A DNA stretch of 64,000 nucleotides from contig JAFRIJ010000011.1 of NCBI GenBank assembly GCA_017432825.1, positions 98,591 to 162,590 on the forward strand. Reading direction: 5' to 3'. The position numbers were made by a program, and so were the translations under genes. Below the pieces are notes generated by a model. It was not told the origin of the DNA, made no database searches, and saw nothing but the letters and a program-made list of their open reading frames with translations. Source of the stretch: Bacilli bacterium (GTDB lineage Bacteria; Bacillota_I; Bacilli_A; RF39; UBA660). Every line of letters starts with the position of its first letter. Positions within the stretch are counted from its first letter, which is position 1. Positions 9,310 through 16,303 of the stretch are shown here, one piece after another.

Positions 9310-10457
9310 TTAAATTCTAATACTGTTTGTAAGTCTTTGTCTCCTCTACCTGATAAATTTACTATTATACAGTCAGATATTTTGTATTTTTTTGCTATTT
9401 TTATTGCATATGCTAAGGCATGAGAACTCTCTAATGCAGGAATTATTCCTTCTAATTTTGTTAATAATTTAAAGGCTTTTATTGCTCCTTTATCTGTAAT
9501 ACTATCATAATTAACTCTTTTTATTTTATTTAAATAGGCGTGTTCTGGTCCTATTCCTGGATAATCTAGGCCTGCTGATATTGAATAGGCATCTTTTATA
9601 TTTCCTTTTTTATCTTGCATAATATAGGTTTTCATACCATGTATTATTCCAATTTTATTGTTGGCGATTGCTGATGCATGTTTATTTGATTTAATACCTA
9701 ATCCTGCTCCTTCTACTCCATATATATCTACTTTTTCTTTAATGAAACTATTAAATAATCCAATGCTATTGCTCCCTCCACCTACGCAGGCAATTATAGC
9801 TTTAGGTAACTTATGTTCTTGTTTTATTATTTGTTTTTTTGCTTCTTCTCCAATTACTTTTTGAAAGTATTTTACCATTTCTGGATATGGACTTGGTCCT
9901 ACCGCTGAACCTATTAAATAAAAGGAATCTTTATGTTGCAATAGATAATCAAAAGCTTCATCTACGGCATCTTTTAGTGTTTTATTTCCTCTTGTTACTG
10001 ATACTACATTTGCTCCTAATAATTTCATTTTTTCAACATTTACATGCTGCCTTTCTATATCAACACTTCCCATAAATATAGTGCATTTTAAGTCTAATAA
10101 ACTGCATACTGTAGCAGTTGCTACTCCATGTTGACCTGCTCCTGTTTCAGCAATAATATGATTCTTTTTCATTCTTTTTGCAAGCAGTGCTTGACCTAAG
10201 GCATTATTTATTTTATGTGCTCCTGTATGATTTAAATCTTCTCTTTTTAAATATATTTTAGCGCCACCTATATATTCTGTTAATTTTTCTGCATAATATA
10301 ATGGTGATGGCCTTCCTACATATTGCTTTAAGTAATACTTATATTCTTTAATAAACTTTTTATCTTTTATAGCTTTTTTAAATTCATTTTCAATTTCTTT
10401 TAATTTTTCTTTTAATTCTTGTGGTACATATTGTCCACCAAATTCTCCATAATTCAT
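9297..10457 (-). CDS. trpB: Tryptophan synthase beta subunit
   Basis: 386 residues from the ATG at 10457 (MNYGEFGGQYVP, with GAGGAG seven bases before); an in-frame ATG at 10475 lies right after a TAA and has no ribosome site. The PLP lysine is K82 in HTGAHKINNALGQA, the catalytic Glu is E104 in AETGAGQHG, and GGGSNS near 228 is the phosphate-binding loop. It converts indole and serine to tryptophan. No trpA or other trp gene is adjacent, so it may salvage indole; this holds only for the window. The gene lies behind a Trp-codon attenuator (10540-10735) and near tRNA-Trp. Confidence 0.95.
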   Translation of the reverse strand: MNYGEFGGQYVPQELKEKLKEIENEFKKAIKDKKFIKEYKYYLKQYVGRPSPLYYAEKLTEYIGGAKIYLKREDLNHTGAHKINNALGQALLAKRMKKNHIIAETGAGQHGVATATVCSLLDLKCTIFMGSVDIERQHVNVEKMKLLGANVVSVTRGNKTLKDAVDEAFDYLLQHKDSFYLIGSAVGPSPYPEMVKYFQKVIGEEAKKQIIKQEHKLPKAIIACVGGGSNSIGLFNSFIKEKVDIYGVEGAGLGIKSNKHASAIANNKIGIIHGMKTYIMQDKKGNIKDAYSISAGLDYPGIGPEHAYLNKIKRVNYDSITDKGAIKAFKLLTKLEGIIPALESSHALAYAIKIAKKYKISDCIIVNLSGRGDKDLQTVLEFNKKH

Positions 10458-10518
10458 TTTTTTCTCCTCTTTCATTTAAATACCTTTTTATTCTTTTCCA
10501 ATTCCAATCACTTTCCAT
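10390..10518 (-). CDS. Possible 42-codon Trp-rich upstream ORF overlapping the trpB start
   Basis: An ATG at 10518 follows a very strong AAAGGAGGTGGC ribosome site, better than that of trpB. The frame encodes MESDWNWKRIKRYLNERGEK and more, with Trp at codons 5 and 7, runs over the trpB start in another frame and stops at a TGA at 10390. It lies after the attenuator terminator, so it would be translated only on read-through transcripts. It may couple trpB translation to Trp supply, or be a relic of a deleted gene start. I do not recognise a family. Confidence 0.4.
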   Translation of the reverse strand: MESDWNWKRIKRYLNERGEKNELWRIWWTICTTRIKRKIKRN

Positions 10519-10539
10519 ATGCGCCACCTCCTTTCATGC

Positions 10540-10575
10540 AAAAAAGCACATGTCGGAAACAATCCATACATGTGC
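10540..10575 (-). terminator. trp attenuator terminator (segments 3:4)
   Basis: Read on the minus strand, GCACATGT (10575-10568) pairs with ACATGTGC (10553-10546) and is followed by six Ts. Two flanking A-T pairs extend the stem to ten. The 5' arm overlaps TGTATGG (10570-10564), which can instead pair with segment 2, giving a mutually exclusive antiterminator. Confidence 0.85.
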
Positions 10576-10610
10576 TTGTGTTACTATTATATTATTTTTT
10601 ATTTAATATT

Positions 10611-10688
10611 TCACGACAAAACCTGTATGGACCAACTCTTCCATACATTCCACCAATTATTTAATTTATTTATATTTAAATAATTCAT
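10611..10688 (-). CDS. trpL: trp operon leader peptide with four Trp codons
   Basis: A 25-codon ORF starts 8 bases after an AGGAGG site. The peptide has Trp at positions 12, 13, 16 and 19 (NNWWNVWKSWS), a density far above that of any other gene here, and ends in TGA at 10611. The Trp codons lie just before and within segment 1 of a four-segment RNA: TGTATGGA at 10647-10640, TCCATACA at 10631-10624, TGTATGGA at 10570-10563 and ACATGTGC at 10553-10546. Stalling at the Trp codons would cover segment 1 and allow 2:3 antitermination. A ribosome reaching the stop would cover segment 2 and allow the 3:4 terminator. This is the logic of enterobacterial trpL. Confidence 0.85.
   Translation of the reverse strand: MNYLNINKLNNWWNVWKSWSIQVLS
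10624..10647 (-). promoter_or_regulatory. Attenuator segments 1 and 2 (pause hairpin / antiterminator half)
   Basis: Segment 1 (10640-10647) and segment 2 (10624-10631) are complementary over eight bases with an eight-base loop. Segment 2 is equally complementary over eight bases, plus two G-U pairs, to segment 3 at 10563-10570. The two pairings exclude one another. Confidence 0.8.
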
Positions 10689-10707
10689 AGTTTTGCCTCC
10701 TAAAATA

Positions 10708-10735
10708 ATTATATGTTTTTTTATTTTTTTGTCAA
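10708..10735 (-). promoter_or_regulatory. trp promoter
   Basis: A consensus TTGACA (10735-10730), a 16-base spacer and TATAAT (10713-10708) on the minus strand. Transcription would start about at the AGGAGG of the leader peptide, leaving a very short 5' end before the leader ATG at 10688. Confidence 0.85.
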
Positions 10736-10743
10736 TTATATAG

Positions 10744-10833
10744 AAAAAACTCTAACTATTATGGTTAGAGCATTATGTACTAATGGCACGCAATTACATG
10801 ACGTTTACGAAAAAATGAAATAAAACTTATTGT
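10744..10833 (-). ncRNA. Putative small RNA upstream of the trp promoter
   Basis: An extended -10 promoter (TGCTATAAT, 10848-10840) on the minus strand is followed by about 60 unannotated bases and a strong terminator: CTCTAAC and GTTAGAG around 10750-10770, then six Ts ending at 10744. No minus-strand gene upstream needs this terminator, because the pyrophosphatase gene is on the plus strand and tRNA-Trp has its own. A short independent transcript of roughly 85-90 nt is the simplest reading. The -35 is poor and no function is apparent. Confidence 0.35.
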
Positions 10834-10893
10834 ATATAAATTATAGCATTAACTAATAATTTAGTATATAATAATTTTGATAAGGAGGATACT

Positions 10894-11250
10894 ATGGATA
10901 GTAAACAATATTTAGGAAAAATTATAAAAATTAAAATGGATCGACCATTTGGAACAAAACATCCTAAACACGGATTCATATACCCAGTTAATTATGGATA
11001 TGTTCCTAATACCATAAGTGGTGATGGTGTAGAATTAGACGCTTACCTTCTAGGAGTATTTGAACCAGTAGAAGAGTATGAAGGAGAATGCATTGCAATA
11101 ATACATAGAACTAATGACAATGATGATAAACTTGTTGTTGCTCCTGTAGGAAAATATTATTCTAATGACGCAATAAATGCTTTAACAGAATTTCAAGAAC
11201 AGTATTTTGAACATATAATAATAAGAAATGAAAAAACACTAACTAAATAG
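10894..11250 (+). CDS. Short family I inorganic pyrophosphatase homologue
   Basis: 118 residues, clearly shorter than the roughly 175-residue bacterial family I enzymes. GTKHPKHGFIYPVNYGYVPNT (20-40) matches the YP.NYGY..T core. The metal-binding signature, normally D-G-D-P-x-D, reads D44-G-V46-E-L-D49, so the middle Asp (Asp67 of the E. coli enzyme, thought to act in catalysis) is Val. NDNDDKLVV (74-82) keeps the later acidic pair. It may be a divergent phosphohydrolase or a binding protein rather than an efficient pyrophosphatase. It has a strong AAGGAGG site and TATAAT at 10867-10872. Confidence 0.75.
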   Translation: MDSKQYLGKIIKIKMDRPFGTKHPKHGFIYPVNYGYVPNTISGDGVELDAYLLGVFEPVEEYEGECIAIIHRTNDNDDKLVVAPVGKYYSNDAINALTEFQEQYFEHIIIRNEKTLTK

Positions 11251-11260
11251 TTAGTGTTTT
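11231..11260. terminator. Bidirectional terminator between the pyrophosphatase gene and tRNA-Trp
   Basis: CACTAACTA (11237-11245) pairs with TAGTTAGTG (11248-11256), with A-run and T-run flanks. The pyrophosphatase stop codon lies inside the hairpin. Confidence 0.8.
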
Positions 11261-11271
11261 AATTTACAAAA

Positions 11272-11347
11272 TGGCAGGGGTGGCAAGACTTGAACTCACG
11301 ACATTCGGTTTTGGAGACCGACGTTCTACCAGCTGAACTACACCCCT
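11272..11347 (-). tRNA. tRNA-Trp (CCA anticodon)
   Basis: A cloverleaf on the minus strand: acceptor AGGGGTG with CACCCCT, anticodon stem TCGGT/ACCGA with loop CTCCAAA (anticodon CCA), a T arm with TTCAAGT, discriminator G and an encoded 3' CCA at 11274-11272. It reads the TGG codons used throughout the window, including those in the nearby trp leader peptide. Confidence 0.96.
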
Positions 11348-11416
11348 AAATGAAATCTGTTAATAATATATCATATTTTTTGTTATTTTTCAATAAAAAA
11401 ATAATATATTTCTATA

Positions 11417-11677
11417 TTATTTAGCAGGTATCACACTATCTATTACTCTTGTTATTTCAGTCCATTCTTCTTTAGTAGAAGGTTCTTCTATGAAAGGATT
11501 TATATATTCTGGATTATATCTAGCAGCGTATACTCTTAATTTTTTATTATTATCATATGTATTATCTGTATAAACTACATAGTCTTTTCCTGTTAATATA
11601 CTTTTAAATGTTAATATCACATTGTATGTTACTTTAGTACCATTTGGTAGTGTGGTAGAGATTGTCTTATTGTTCAT
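11417..11677 (-). CDS. Small protein, DUF1292-like
   Basis: 86 residues. The pattern of a beta strand, F..I..GKDYVVYTDNT, then LRVYAARYNPE is like the small DUF1292 (YrzB-type) proteins of Firmicutes, but the match is by eye. It is acidic at the C-terminus with no membrane segment. It follows the 88-residue gene by one base, so the two form a unit. Function unknown. Confidence 0.6.
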   Translation of the reverse strand: MNNKTISTTLPNGTKVTYNVILTFKSILTGKDYVVYTDNTYDNNKKLRVYAARYNPEYINPFIEEPSTKEEWTEITRVIDSVIPAK

Positions 11678-11678
11678 A

Positions 11679-11945
11679 TTATTTCCTTTCTTTGGTTAAT
11701 TGTTTTACTATTTCTTTGCTTTGATTGTATATTTTTTCTTGATTATTAATTAAATTAAAGATATTATTGTAGGTATCTTCTGTTATTGTTATTGTTTTAG
11801 GTGTGTTGCTTATTGTTTGTTGTATGGGAGTTATTATGCTGGTTAAATCTAAATTCTTAACTTTATTTATATATAGATTATATATTTTTCCTTTGGTTAT
11901 ATTTAAATTTTGTGGTATATAATACGTAATTATACTTTGTGTCAT
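11679..11945 (-). CDS. Hypothetical 88-residue protein
   Basis: I do not recognise a family. The first half alternates short hydrophobic strands (IITYYIPQNL, KIYNLYINKV); the second half is a helix rich in Asn, Lys and Glu (YNNIFNLINNQEKIYNQSKEIVKQ). There is no signal or membrane segment. An AAAGGAGGTATTT site precedes the ATG and the next gene follows after one base, which supports a real coding unit. Confidence 0.65.
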   Translation of the reverse strand: MTQSIITYYIPQNLNITKGKIYNLYINKVKNLDLTSIITPIQQTISNTPKTITITEDTYNNIFNLINNQEKIYNQSKEIVKQLTKERK

Positions 11946-12035
11946 AAATACCTCCTTTATTTATAATATAACCAATTATAAATATATTATTTATTTTTTT
12001 TATTAATTGTGTTAAAATTGTTATGGAGGTTAGAT

Positions 12036-12386
12036 ATGAAGAAACTATTTTATTTTGTATTAATTATATTATTAGTGGGCTGTTCTAGTGGTGATGGTAG
12101 AATTAATTATACGAAAGCTAAGGAACTAATCATTAATAATCAAGCTGTTCTTGTTGATATTAGGACAGAAAAAGAGTATCTTGAAAAACATATTGATGGT
12201 GCTGTTTTCTTTAACCTAGATGATATTAATGAGGAAAATGCATTAAGTGTTATTGGAAATAAGGACACATATGTTATTGTATATTGTAAGAGTGGTAAGA
12301 GAAGTAGTGAAGCATATACTTTATTAAAAAAAATTGGATACAAAAATGTTTATGATTTGGGATCTATTGATAATTGGAAAGAATAA
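12036..12386 (+). CDS. Rhodanese-like lipoprotein
   Basis: 116 residues starting at the ATG at 12036, which has TGGAGG upstream. A lipoprotein signal (MKKLFYFVLIILLVGC) puts the lipidated Cys at residue 16. The rest is a single rhodanese domain with VDIRTEKEY, HIDGAVFFN and the active-site loop CKSGKRS (Cys84). It should sit on the outer face of the membrane and handle sulfur or persulfide groups or act as a redox adaptor. It is monocistronic, followed by a terminator. Confidence 0.88.
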   Translation: MKKLFYFVLIILLVGCSSGDGRINYTKAKELIINNQAVLVDIRTEKEYLEKHIDGAVFFNLDDINEENALSVIGNKDTYVIVYCKSGKRSSEAYTLLKKIGYKNVYDLGSIDNWKE

Positions 12387-12412
12387 AAAAAGAAACTATT
12401 GTTTCTTTTTTT
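12384..12412. terminator. Bidirectional terminator
   Basis: AGAAAC and GTTTCT pair around a TATT loop, with seven As before and seven Ts after. It serves the rhodanese gene and probably the convergent FIST gene. Confidence 0.75.
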
Positions 12413-12446
12413 ATATTAATGGTGCTATTACTAGACCAATCCCTTT

Positions 12447-13595
12447 TTATTCAAATGCAGTAAATGATAGCATTAAATTTGCTGTTGTATTAGTTTGATC
12501 TTCTTCTGTATATCCATACTCACTTGAAGTAAATACTGCTATATATGGTATTTTACCAGCTATTTTTTTTATTTTATCATATACTTCATTCATTCTTTCA
12601 CCGATAATAAATCTTTGCCCTTCAGGCATTACTAATAGGTAAGCTTTTGCATTAGGGCATTTGCTTTTTAATATATTTAATGTTTTTTCTATAGAATTAA
12701 TTAATTCTTCTATTGATGAATACATTTTAATAATTGCTGTTTTTTCTGCTATATTTGATCCAAATTTAATTGATTTATCATTACTAACATATAGTGGTTG
12801 CCTTATGGCAGTTAAGTTGCCTAATCTATCTTTTATTCCTATTGGATTAGTTATTGATTTATAATATATTTTATCTTCTATTAATTCTTCTTCAGATAGA
12901 TTTAGCCATTCTTTATATTTTTCTAAGGCATTTTTACCATCTATTTCTAATAGTGTTCTATTATCCTTTATTTTAGTAATAATTCCCATATTATTTGTTT
13001 CTTTATAATTTCCGTTATAAATATTTGTTATTTCCTTTCCGGTATAAATAAAGGATACTACAACACCTTCTTTAAATATTATATCGTTATAAAAAATTGA
13101 ATAATCTTCATCATTTGGAGGACTTCCTCCAAAACATGGTACCCTACCTATTACATCTTGTATTCCTTTTAAGTATTCTTCTTCTTCAGTTGGTGATGCA
13201 CTCATAAAGAAGTAATCTGGTGCATAATCTAATTCTGATTTTTCTAGTGCTTTTAAGGCAACTTCTCTACCAGTTTCTCTTGCACTTCTTTTTTTTTGTA
13301 TTCCGTAACAGGATACTACTATATCTTCATCATCAAATAATAATAATTCTCCTACTCCTTTCTCATTAGATATATAACCATCTGGTACTAGTATGTTTCT
13401 TGTTGTGCATCCAATTATATCTGTATCCGGTAGGATAGTTTTAATTCCTTCAATGTATTTTAATTGATTGTATTCTTTTGAATTAAATAATAAGCCTATT
13501 TTAGGATTTATTCCATTACTTCCCTTTTCGGCTGTTTCTTTTCCAGCGTCAAAAGAATTCTCTAATGTACTATAACCTACTTTTGCTTTTAACAT
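12447..13595 (-). CDS. FIST N- and C-domain sensory protein
   Basis: 382 residues. The FIST layout is visible: PKIGLLFNSKEYNQ, IIGCTTRNILVPDGY and GKEVALKALEK-like helices in the N-terminal half, then the FIST_C part with AYLLVMPEGQRFIIG and GKIPYIAVFTSSEYGY. FIST domains are thought to bind small ligands such as amino acids and usually feed signal transduction, but no kinase or cyclase partner is adjacent. It has an AAAGGAGG site and a TTTACA-18-TATAAT promoter at 13640-13669. Cytosolic; no membrane segment. Confidence 0.85.
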   Translation of the reverse strand: MLKAKVGYSTLENSFDAGKETAEKGSNGINPKIGLLFNSKEYNQLKYIEGIKTILPDTDIIGCTTRNILVPDGYISNEKGVGELLLFDDEDIVVSCYGIQKKRSARETGREVALKALEKSELDYAPDYFFMSASPTEEEEYLKGIQDVIGRVPCFGGSPPNDEDYSIFYNDIIFKEGVVVSFIYTGKEITNIYNGNYKETNNMGIITKIKDNRTLLEIDGKNALEKYKEWLNLSEEELIEDKIYYKSITNPIGIKDRLGNLTAIRQPLYVSNDKSIKFGSNIAEKTAIIKMYSSIEELINSIEKTLNILKSKCPNAKAYLLVMPEGQRFIIGERMNEVYDKIKKIAGKIPYIAVFTSSEYGYTEEDQTNTTANLMLSFTAFE

Positions 13596-13639
13596 TCTAT
13601 CCTCCTTTATTATAATAATACTCTTGGTATTATAGTAAA

Positions 13640-13669
13640 ATTATAGCATATGATTTTTTTTGTTGTAAA
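13640..13669 (-). promoter_or_regulatory. Promoter of the FIST gene
   Basis: TTTACA (13669-13664), an 18-base spacer and TATAAT (13645-13640) on the minus strand. Confidence 0.65.
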
Positions 13670-13713
13670 TATGTTATATATGAGTTTACATAATGTTTTT
13701 GTTATGTGTTAAA

Positions 13714-13742
13714 TAAAAAATATCACTTATTCAGTGATATTT
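13714..13742 (-). terminator. Terminator of comEB containing its stop codon
   Basis: TATCACT (13721-13727) pairs with AGTGATA (13733-13739). On the minus strand a T-run follows. The last codons and stop of comEB lie inside the stem-loop. Confidence 0.8.
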
Positions 13743-14242
13743 AGGTTTAATGTTAGTGTTCTTCTTTTTGATTTTGGAAATTCCGTGTATTTTATTCCAC
13801 ATGTATCAAACATTATTTTTGATGCTTTTATTCCGTCTGTATCTTTATATTTATCTGATAAATAAATAACTTCTTTAATTCCGTTTTGAACGACTAATTT
13901 AGCACAATCATTGCATGGAAATAATGTTACATATAATTTAGCATCTTCTAAATCTTTTTTATTTCCTTTAAAATTAGATATAGCATTCATTTCTGCATGG
14001 CATACGAATGGATATTTTGTTTCTAAATATTCTCCTTTCCTATCCCATGGAAAAAATCTATCTTCAAATCCATTTGGTGTTCCGTTATATCCAATTGATA
14101 ATATTCTATTATTTTTACTTACAATACATGCTCCTACTTGTGTATTTGGATCTTTACTTCTCATTGAAGACAATACTGCTACTCCCATAAAGTATTCATC
14201 CCAATTTAAATAATCTTCTCTTTGTTTATTTAATTCTTTCAT
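13727..14242 (-). CDS. comEB: Deoxycytidylate (dCMP) deaminase, ComEB type
   Basis: 171 residues. Zinc-deaminase motifs are complete: HAEMNAI with His82 and Glu84, and PCNDCAK with Cys110 and Cys113. GYNGTPNGFEDRF (51-63) is typical of dCMP deaminases. The enzyme makes dUMP for thymidylate synthesis. It follows the lipid kinase gene by 26 bases and so may share its transcript. An AGGAG site precedes the ATG. Confidence 0.92.
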   Translation of the reverse strand: MKELNKQREDYLNWDEYFMGVAVLSSMRSKDPNTQVGACIVSKNNRILSIGYNGTPNGFEDRFFPWDRKGEYLETKYPFVCHAEMNAISNFKGNKKDLEDAKLYVTLFPCNDCAKLVVQNGIKEVIYLSDKYKDTDGIKASKIMFDTCGIKYTEFPKSKRRTLTLNLNITE

Positions 14243-14268
14243 AATTACTCTCCTATTTTTTAATATAA

Positions 14269-15189
14269 TTATTTTATGAATAATTTTTTTATATTTTTCT
14301 TAGGTATTAATATTTTTACATTATTTACTGTTTCTATGTTGTAAGTATCTTTTTCGTGATTTTCTAGTCTTTCTCCATCTATACACCAGGTATCTTCTTC
14401 TGGATTATTTATTTTTATTTTTAATTTGTTGGTTTTATAGAAATAAAATCCTGGAACTTTTGATGTATCATATCTTGTAAAGAAATATAGTGATTTAAAT
14501 ATATCTTTCATTTTTCTTATATTACAGAATATTACTTCAAAATTATCATCATCTAATTTAACTTCTTTGTATATATTTTTTATTCCTGCTATGTGATTTG
14601 CATTAGATATTAGTACTAATGAAAATAACCCTCTATACTCTTCACCATTTACTTCATAAGATATATCATATAGTTTTGATTTTTTAAATACTTCTTTTAT
14701 TCCTTCTTTAATATATGCTAAATGACCTATTTTATGTTTTAAATCTTGTGGAGTTTCATAAGACAAATTAGTAAATTTTCCTATTCCTGCTACATATATA
14801 AAAGGATGATTATTTATTAAACCTATATCAAATTTTTTTACTACTCCATTTAAAGATAATTTTACGTTATCTATAATATTTTTCCCATATCCTAACATTG
14901 CTCCTATATCATTAGTTGTTCCTACCGGTATATGGGTTAGTAATAATTGTTTTTCTCTTTTTAAATTACCTGTCATTATCTCATTAAATGTTCCATCTCC
15001 GCCAAAAGACATTAGTAGGTCTATATTTTCTATTTCAGTTACTATTTCGGTTGCATGTCCTTTATATTTTGTTGGTATTACTTCTACTTCGTAATCATGA
15101 TATTTAAGTAAGTTTTCTATTTGTGGTAAATATGGTTTAATATTTTTTCTACCTGAATTAGGATTATAAATTATCACACATTTTTTCAT
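14269..15189 (-). CDS. Diacylglycerol kinase-family lipid kinase (YegS/DgkB type)
   Basis: 306 residues. IIYNPNSGRK (6-15) and GGDGTFNE (63-70) are the nucleotide-binding signatures of the DAGK catalytic domain, and the C-terminal IDGERLEN matches the family. It phosphorylates diacylglycerol or a related membrane lipid, recycling it into phospholipid synthesis. Soluble, acting at the inner membrane face. It precedes comEB on the same strand. Which lipid it uses cannot be read from the sequence. Confidence 0.9.
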   Translation of the reverse strand: MKKCVIIYNPNSGRKNIKPYLPQIENLLKYHDYEVEVIPTKYKGHATEIVTEIENIDLLMSFGGDGTFNEIMTGNLKREKQLLLTHIPVGTTNDIGAMLGYGKNIIDNVKLSLNGVVKKFDIGLINNHPFIYVAGIGKFTNLSYETPQDLKHKIGHLAYIKEGIKEVFKKSKLYDISYEVNGEEYRGLFSLVLISNANHIAGIKNIYKEVKLDDDNFEVIFCNIRKMKDIFKSLYFFTRYDTSKVPGFYFYKTNKLKIKINNPEEDTWCIDGERLENHEKDTYNIETVNNVKILIPKKNIKKLFIK

Positions 15190-15238
15190 ACTATACCTCT
15201 TTCATAAATATTTTATCATATATAAAATAATAAACAAT

Positions 15239-15266
15239 AAAAAAATACCAAAATTGGTATTTTTTA
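15239..15266 (-). terminator. Terminator of the rpsF-ssb-rpsR unit
   Basis: AAAATACCAA pairs directly with TTGGTATTTT and is followed by a T-run on the minus strand, right after the rpsR stop. Confidence 0.8.
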
Positions 15267-15479
15267 TTTGCTGAATGGTATAAATCCCATGAATCTTGCT
15301 AGTTTAACTTGTTTTGCTACTTCTCTTTGATGTTTTGCACAAGTTCCTGTAAATCTTCTTGGTAATATTTTACCGTTTTCACTTATATATTTACTAATTA
15401 TATTTGTATCTTTATAATCTACTGTTTTACCAGCACACATGTGACATATTTTCTTTCTTTTTTTACGAAATTCTGCCAT
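15264..15479 (-). CDS. rpsR: 30S ribosomal protein S18
   Basis: 71 residues, full length. KKICHMCAGKTVDYKD and ILPRRFTGTCAKHQR keep three cysteines and a histidine, suggesting a zinc-binding (C+) form of S18. It binds the 30S platform next to S6. Last gene of rpsF-ssb-rpsR; the S6-S18 pair probably controls this operon through the leader at 16304-16345. Confidence 0.97.
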   Translation of the reverse strand: MAEFRKKRKKICHMCAGKTVDYKDTNIISKYISENGKILPRRFTGTCAKHQREVAKQVKLARFMGFIPFSK

Positions 15480-15499
15480 TATATTTCCTCCTTTTTAAA

Positions 15500-15991
15500 T
15501 TAGAAAGGTAAGTCATTGTCACTTATTTCAATTTGTTCTCCAAATGATTCAAATGGATCTTTTTCTGTACTCATTGTTTCTTCATTATTTGTGTTATCAG
15601 AAAAATCATATGGTGTTTTTTCTTGTGGTGGTTCTGGCATATCATTTAATGAATTATTATTTGAAGAACTATTTTTAGATTCTAAGAATTGAACATTATT
15701 TGCTATTACTTCAGTGACATACACTTTTTTTCCTTCATTATTATCATAATTTCTTGTTTGAATTCTTCCTTCTACTGCAATTAATCTTCCTTTTGTCATA
15801 TACTTACCAATGTTTTCAGCTGTTTTATCCCAAGCTACTACATTAATAAAATCGGCTTCTCTTTGCCCTGTAGATTGATTAGTAAAAGGTCTATCAATTG
15901 CTACTGTAAATTGGCATACAGCTCTATTTGAACTAGTGTATCTTAACTCTGGATCTTTTGTTAATCTTCCAATTAAAATTGCTTTATTCAT
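15500..15991 (-). CDS. ssb: Single-stranded DNA-binding protein
   Basis: 163 residues. An N-terminal OB fold (MNKAILIGRLTKDPELRYT, FINVVAWDKTAENIGKYMTKG) is followed by an Asn/Ser/Glu-rich linker and the acidic tip DNDLPF that recruits repair and replication proteins. It is cotranscribed between rpsF and rpsR, the usual arrangement in Bacilli. An AGGAGAATTA site precedes the ATG. Confidence 0.97.
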   Translation of the reverse strand: MNKAILIGRLTKDPELRYTSSNRAVCQFTVAIDRPFTNQSTGQREADFINVVAWDKTAENIGKYMTKGRLIAVEGRIQTRNYDNNEGKKVYVTEVIANNVQFLESKNSSSNNNSLNDMPEPPQEKTPYDFSDNTNNEETMSTEKDPFESFGEQIEISDNDLPF

Positions 15992-16002
15992 AATTAATTC
16001 TC

Positions 16003-16293
16003 CTAATTTTCAATATTTAATATTAAATGTCTTACAACATTTTCATCAATGTATGCAACTCGATCAAACTCTTTAACCGCTTTATCATCGTTTGCTTCAA
16101 TATTGTATAGGTAATAGAAACCAGATTTCATCTTTTTGATTTCATAAGCAAATTCTTTTTGTCCTAACTCTTTTGATAATGTAATTTTTGCTTTGTTAGC
16201 TGTTAAAGCTTTTTCTAATGCTTTTACTGTTTTCTTTCTAGCATCTTCCTCAATATCAGATTTTACAATAAACATTAATTCATATTTGTTCAT
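16003..16293 (-). CDS. rpsF: 30S ribosomal protein S6
   Basis: 96 residues from the ATG at 16293 (MNKYELMFIVKSD), which follows AAGGAGGTG. A longer frame to 16332 would run through the structured leader and is rejected. The ferredoxin-like S6 fold is evident (GQKEFAYEIKKMKSGFYYLYNI). It pairs with S18 on the ribosome. First gene of the operon. Confidence 0.96.
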   Translation of the reverse strand: MNKYELMFIVKSDIEEDARKKTVKALEKALTANKAKITLSKELGQKEFAYEIKKMKSGFYYLYNIEANDDKAVKEFDRVAYIDENVVRHLILNIEN

Positions 16294-16303
16294 TATTACA
16301 CCT

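Noticed and set aside
10520-10740. T-box riboswitch upstream of trpB
   Set aside because: No T-box core sequence or specifier-loop architecture is seen; the leader peptide and four-segment RNA explain the region.
10761-10823. A 20-codon plus-strand ORF (MVRALCTNGTQLHDVYEKMK)
   Set aside because: No ribosome site and it overlaps the terminator of the putative minus-strand RNA; probably chance.
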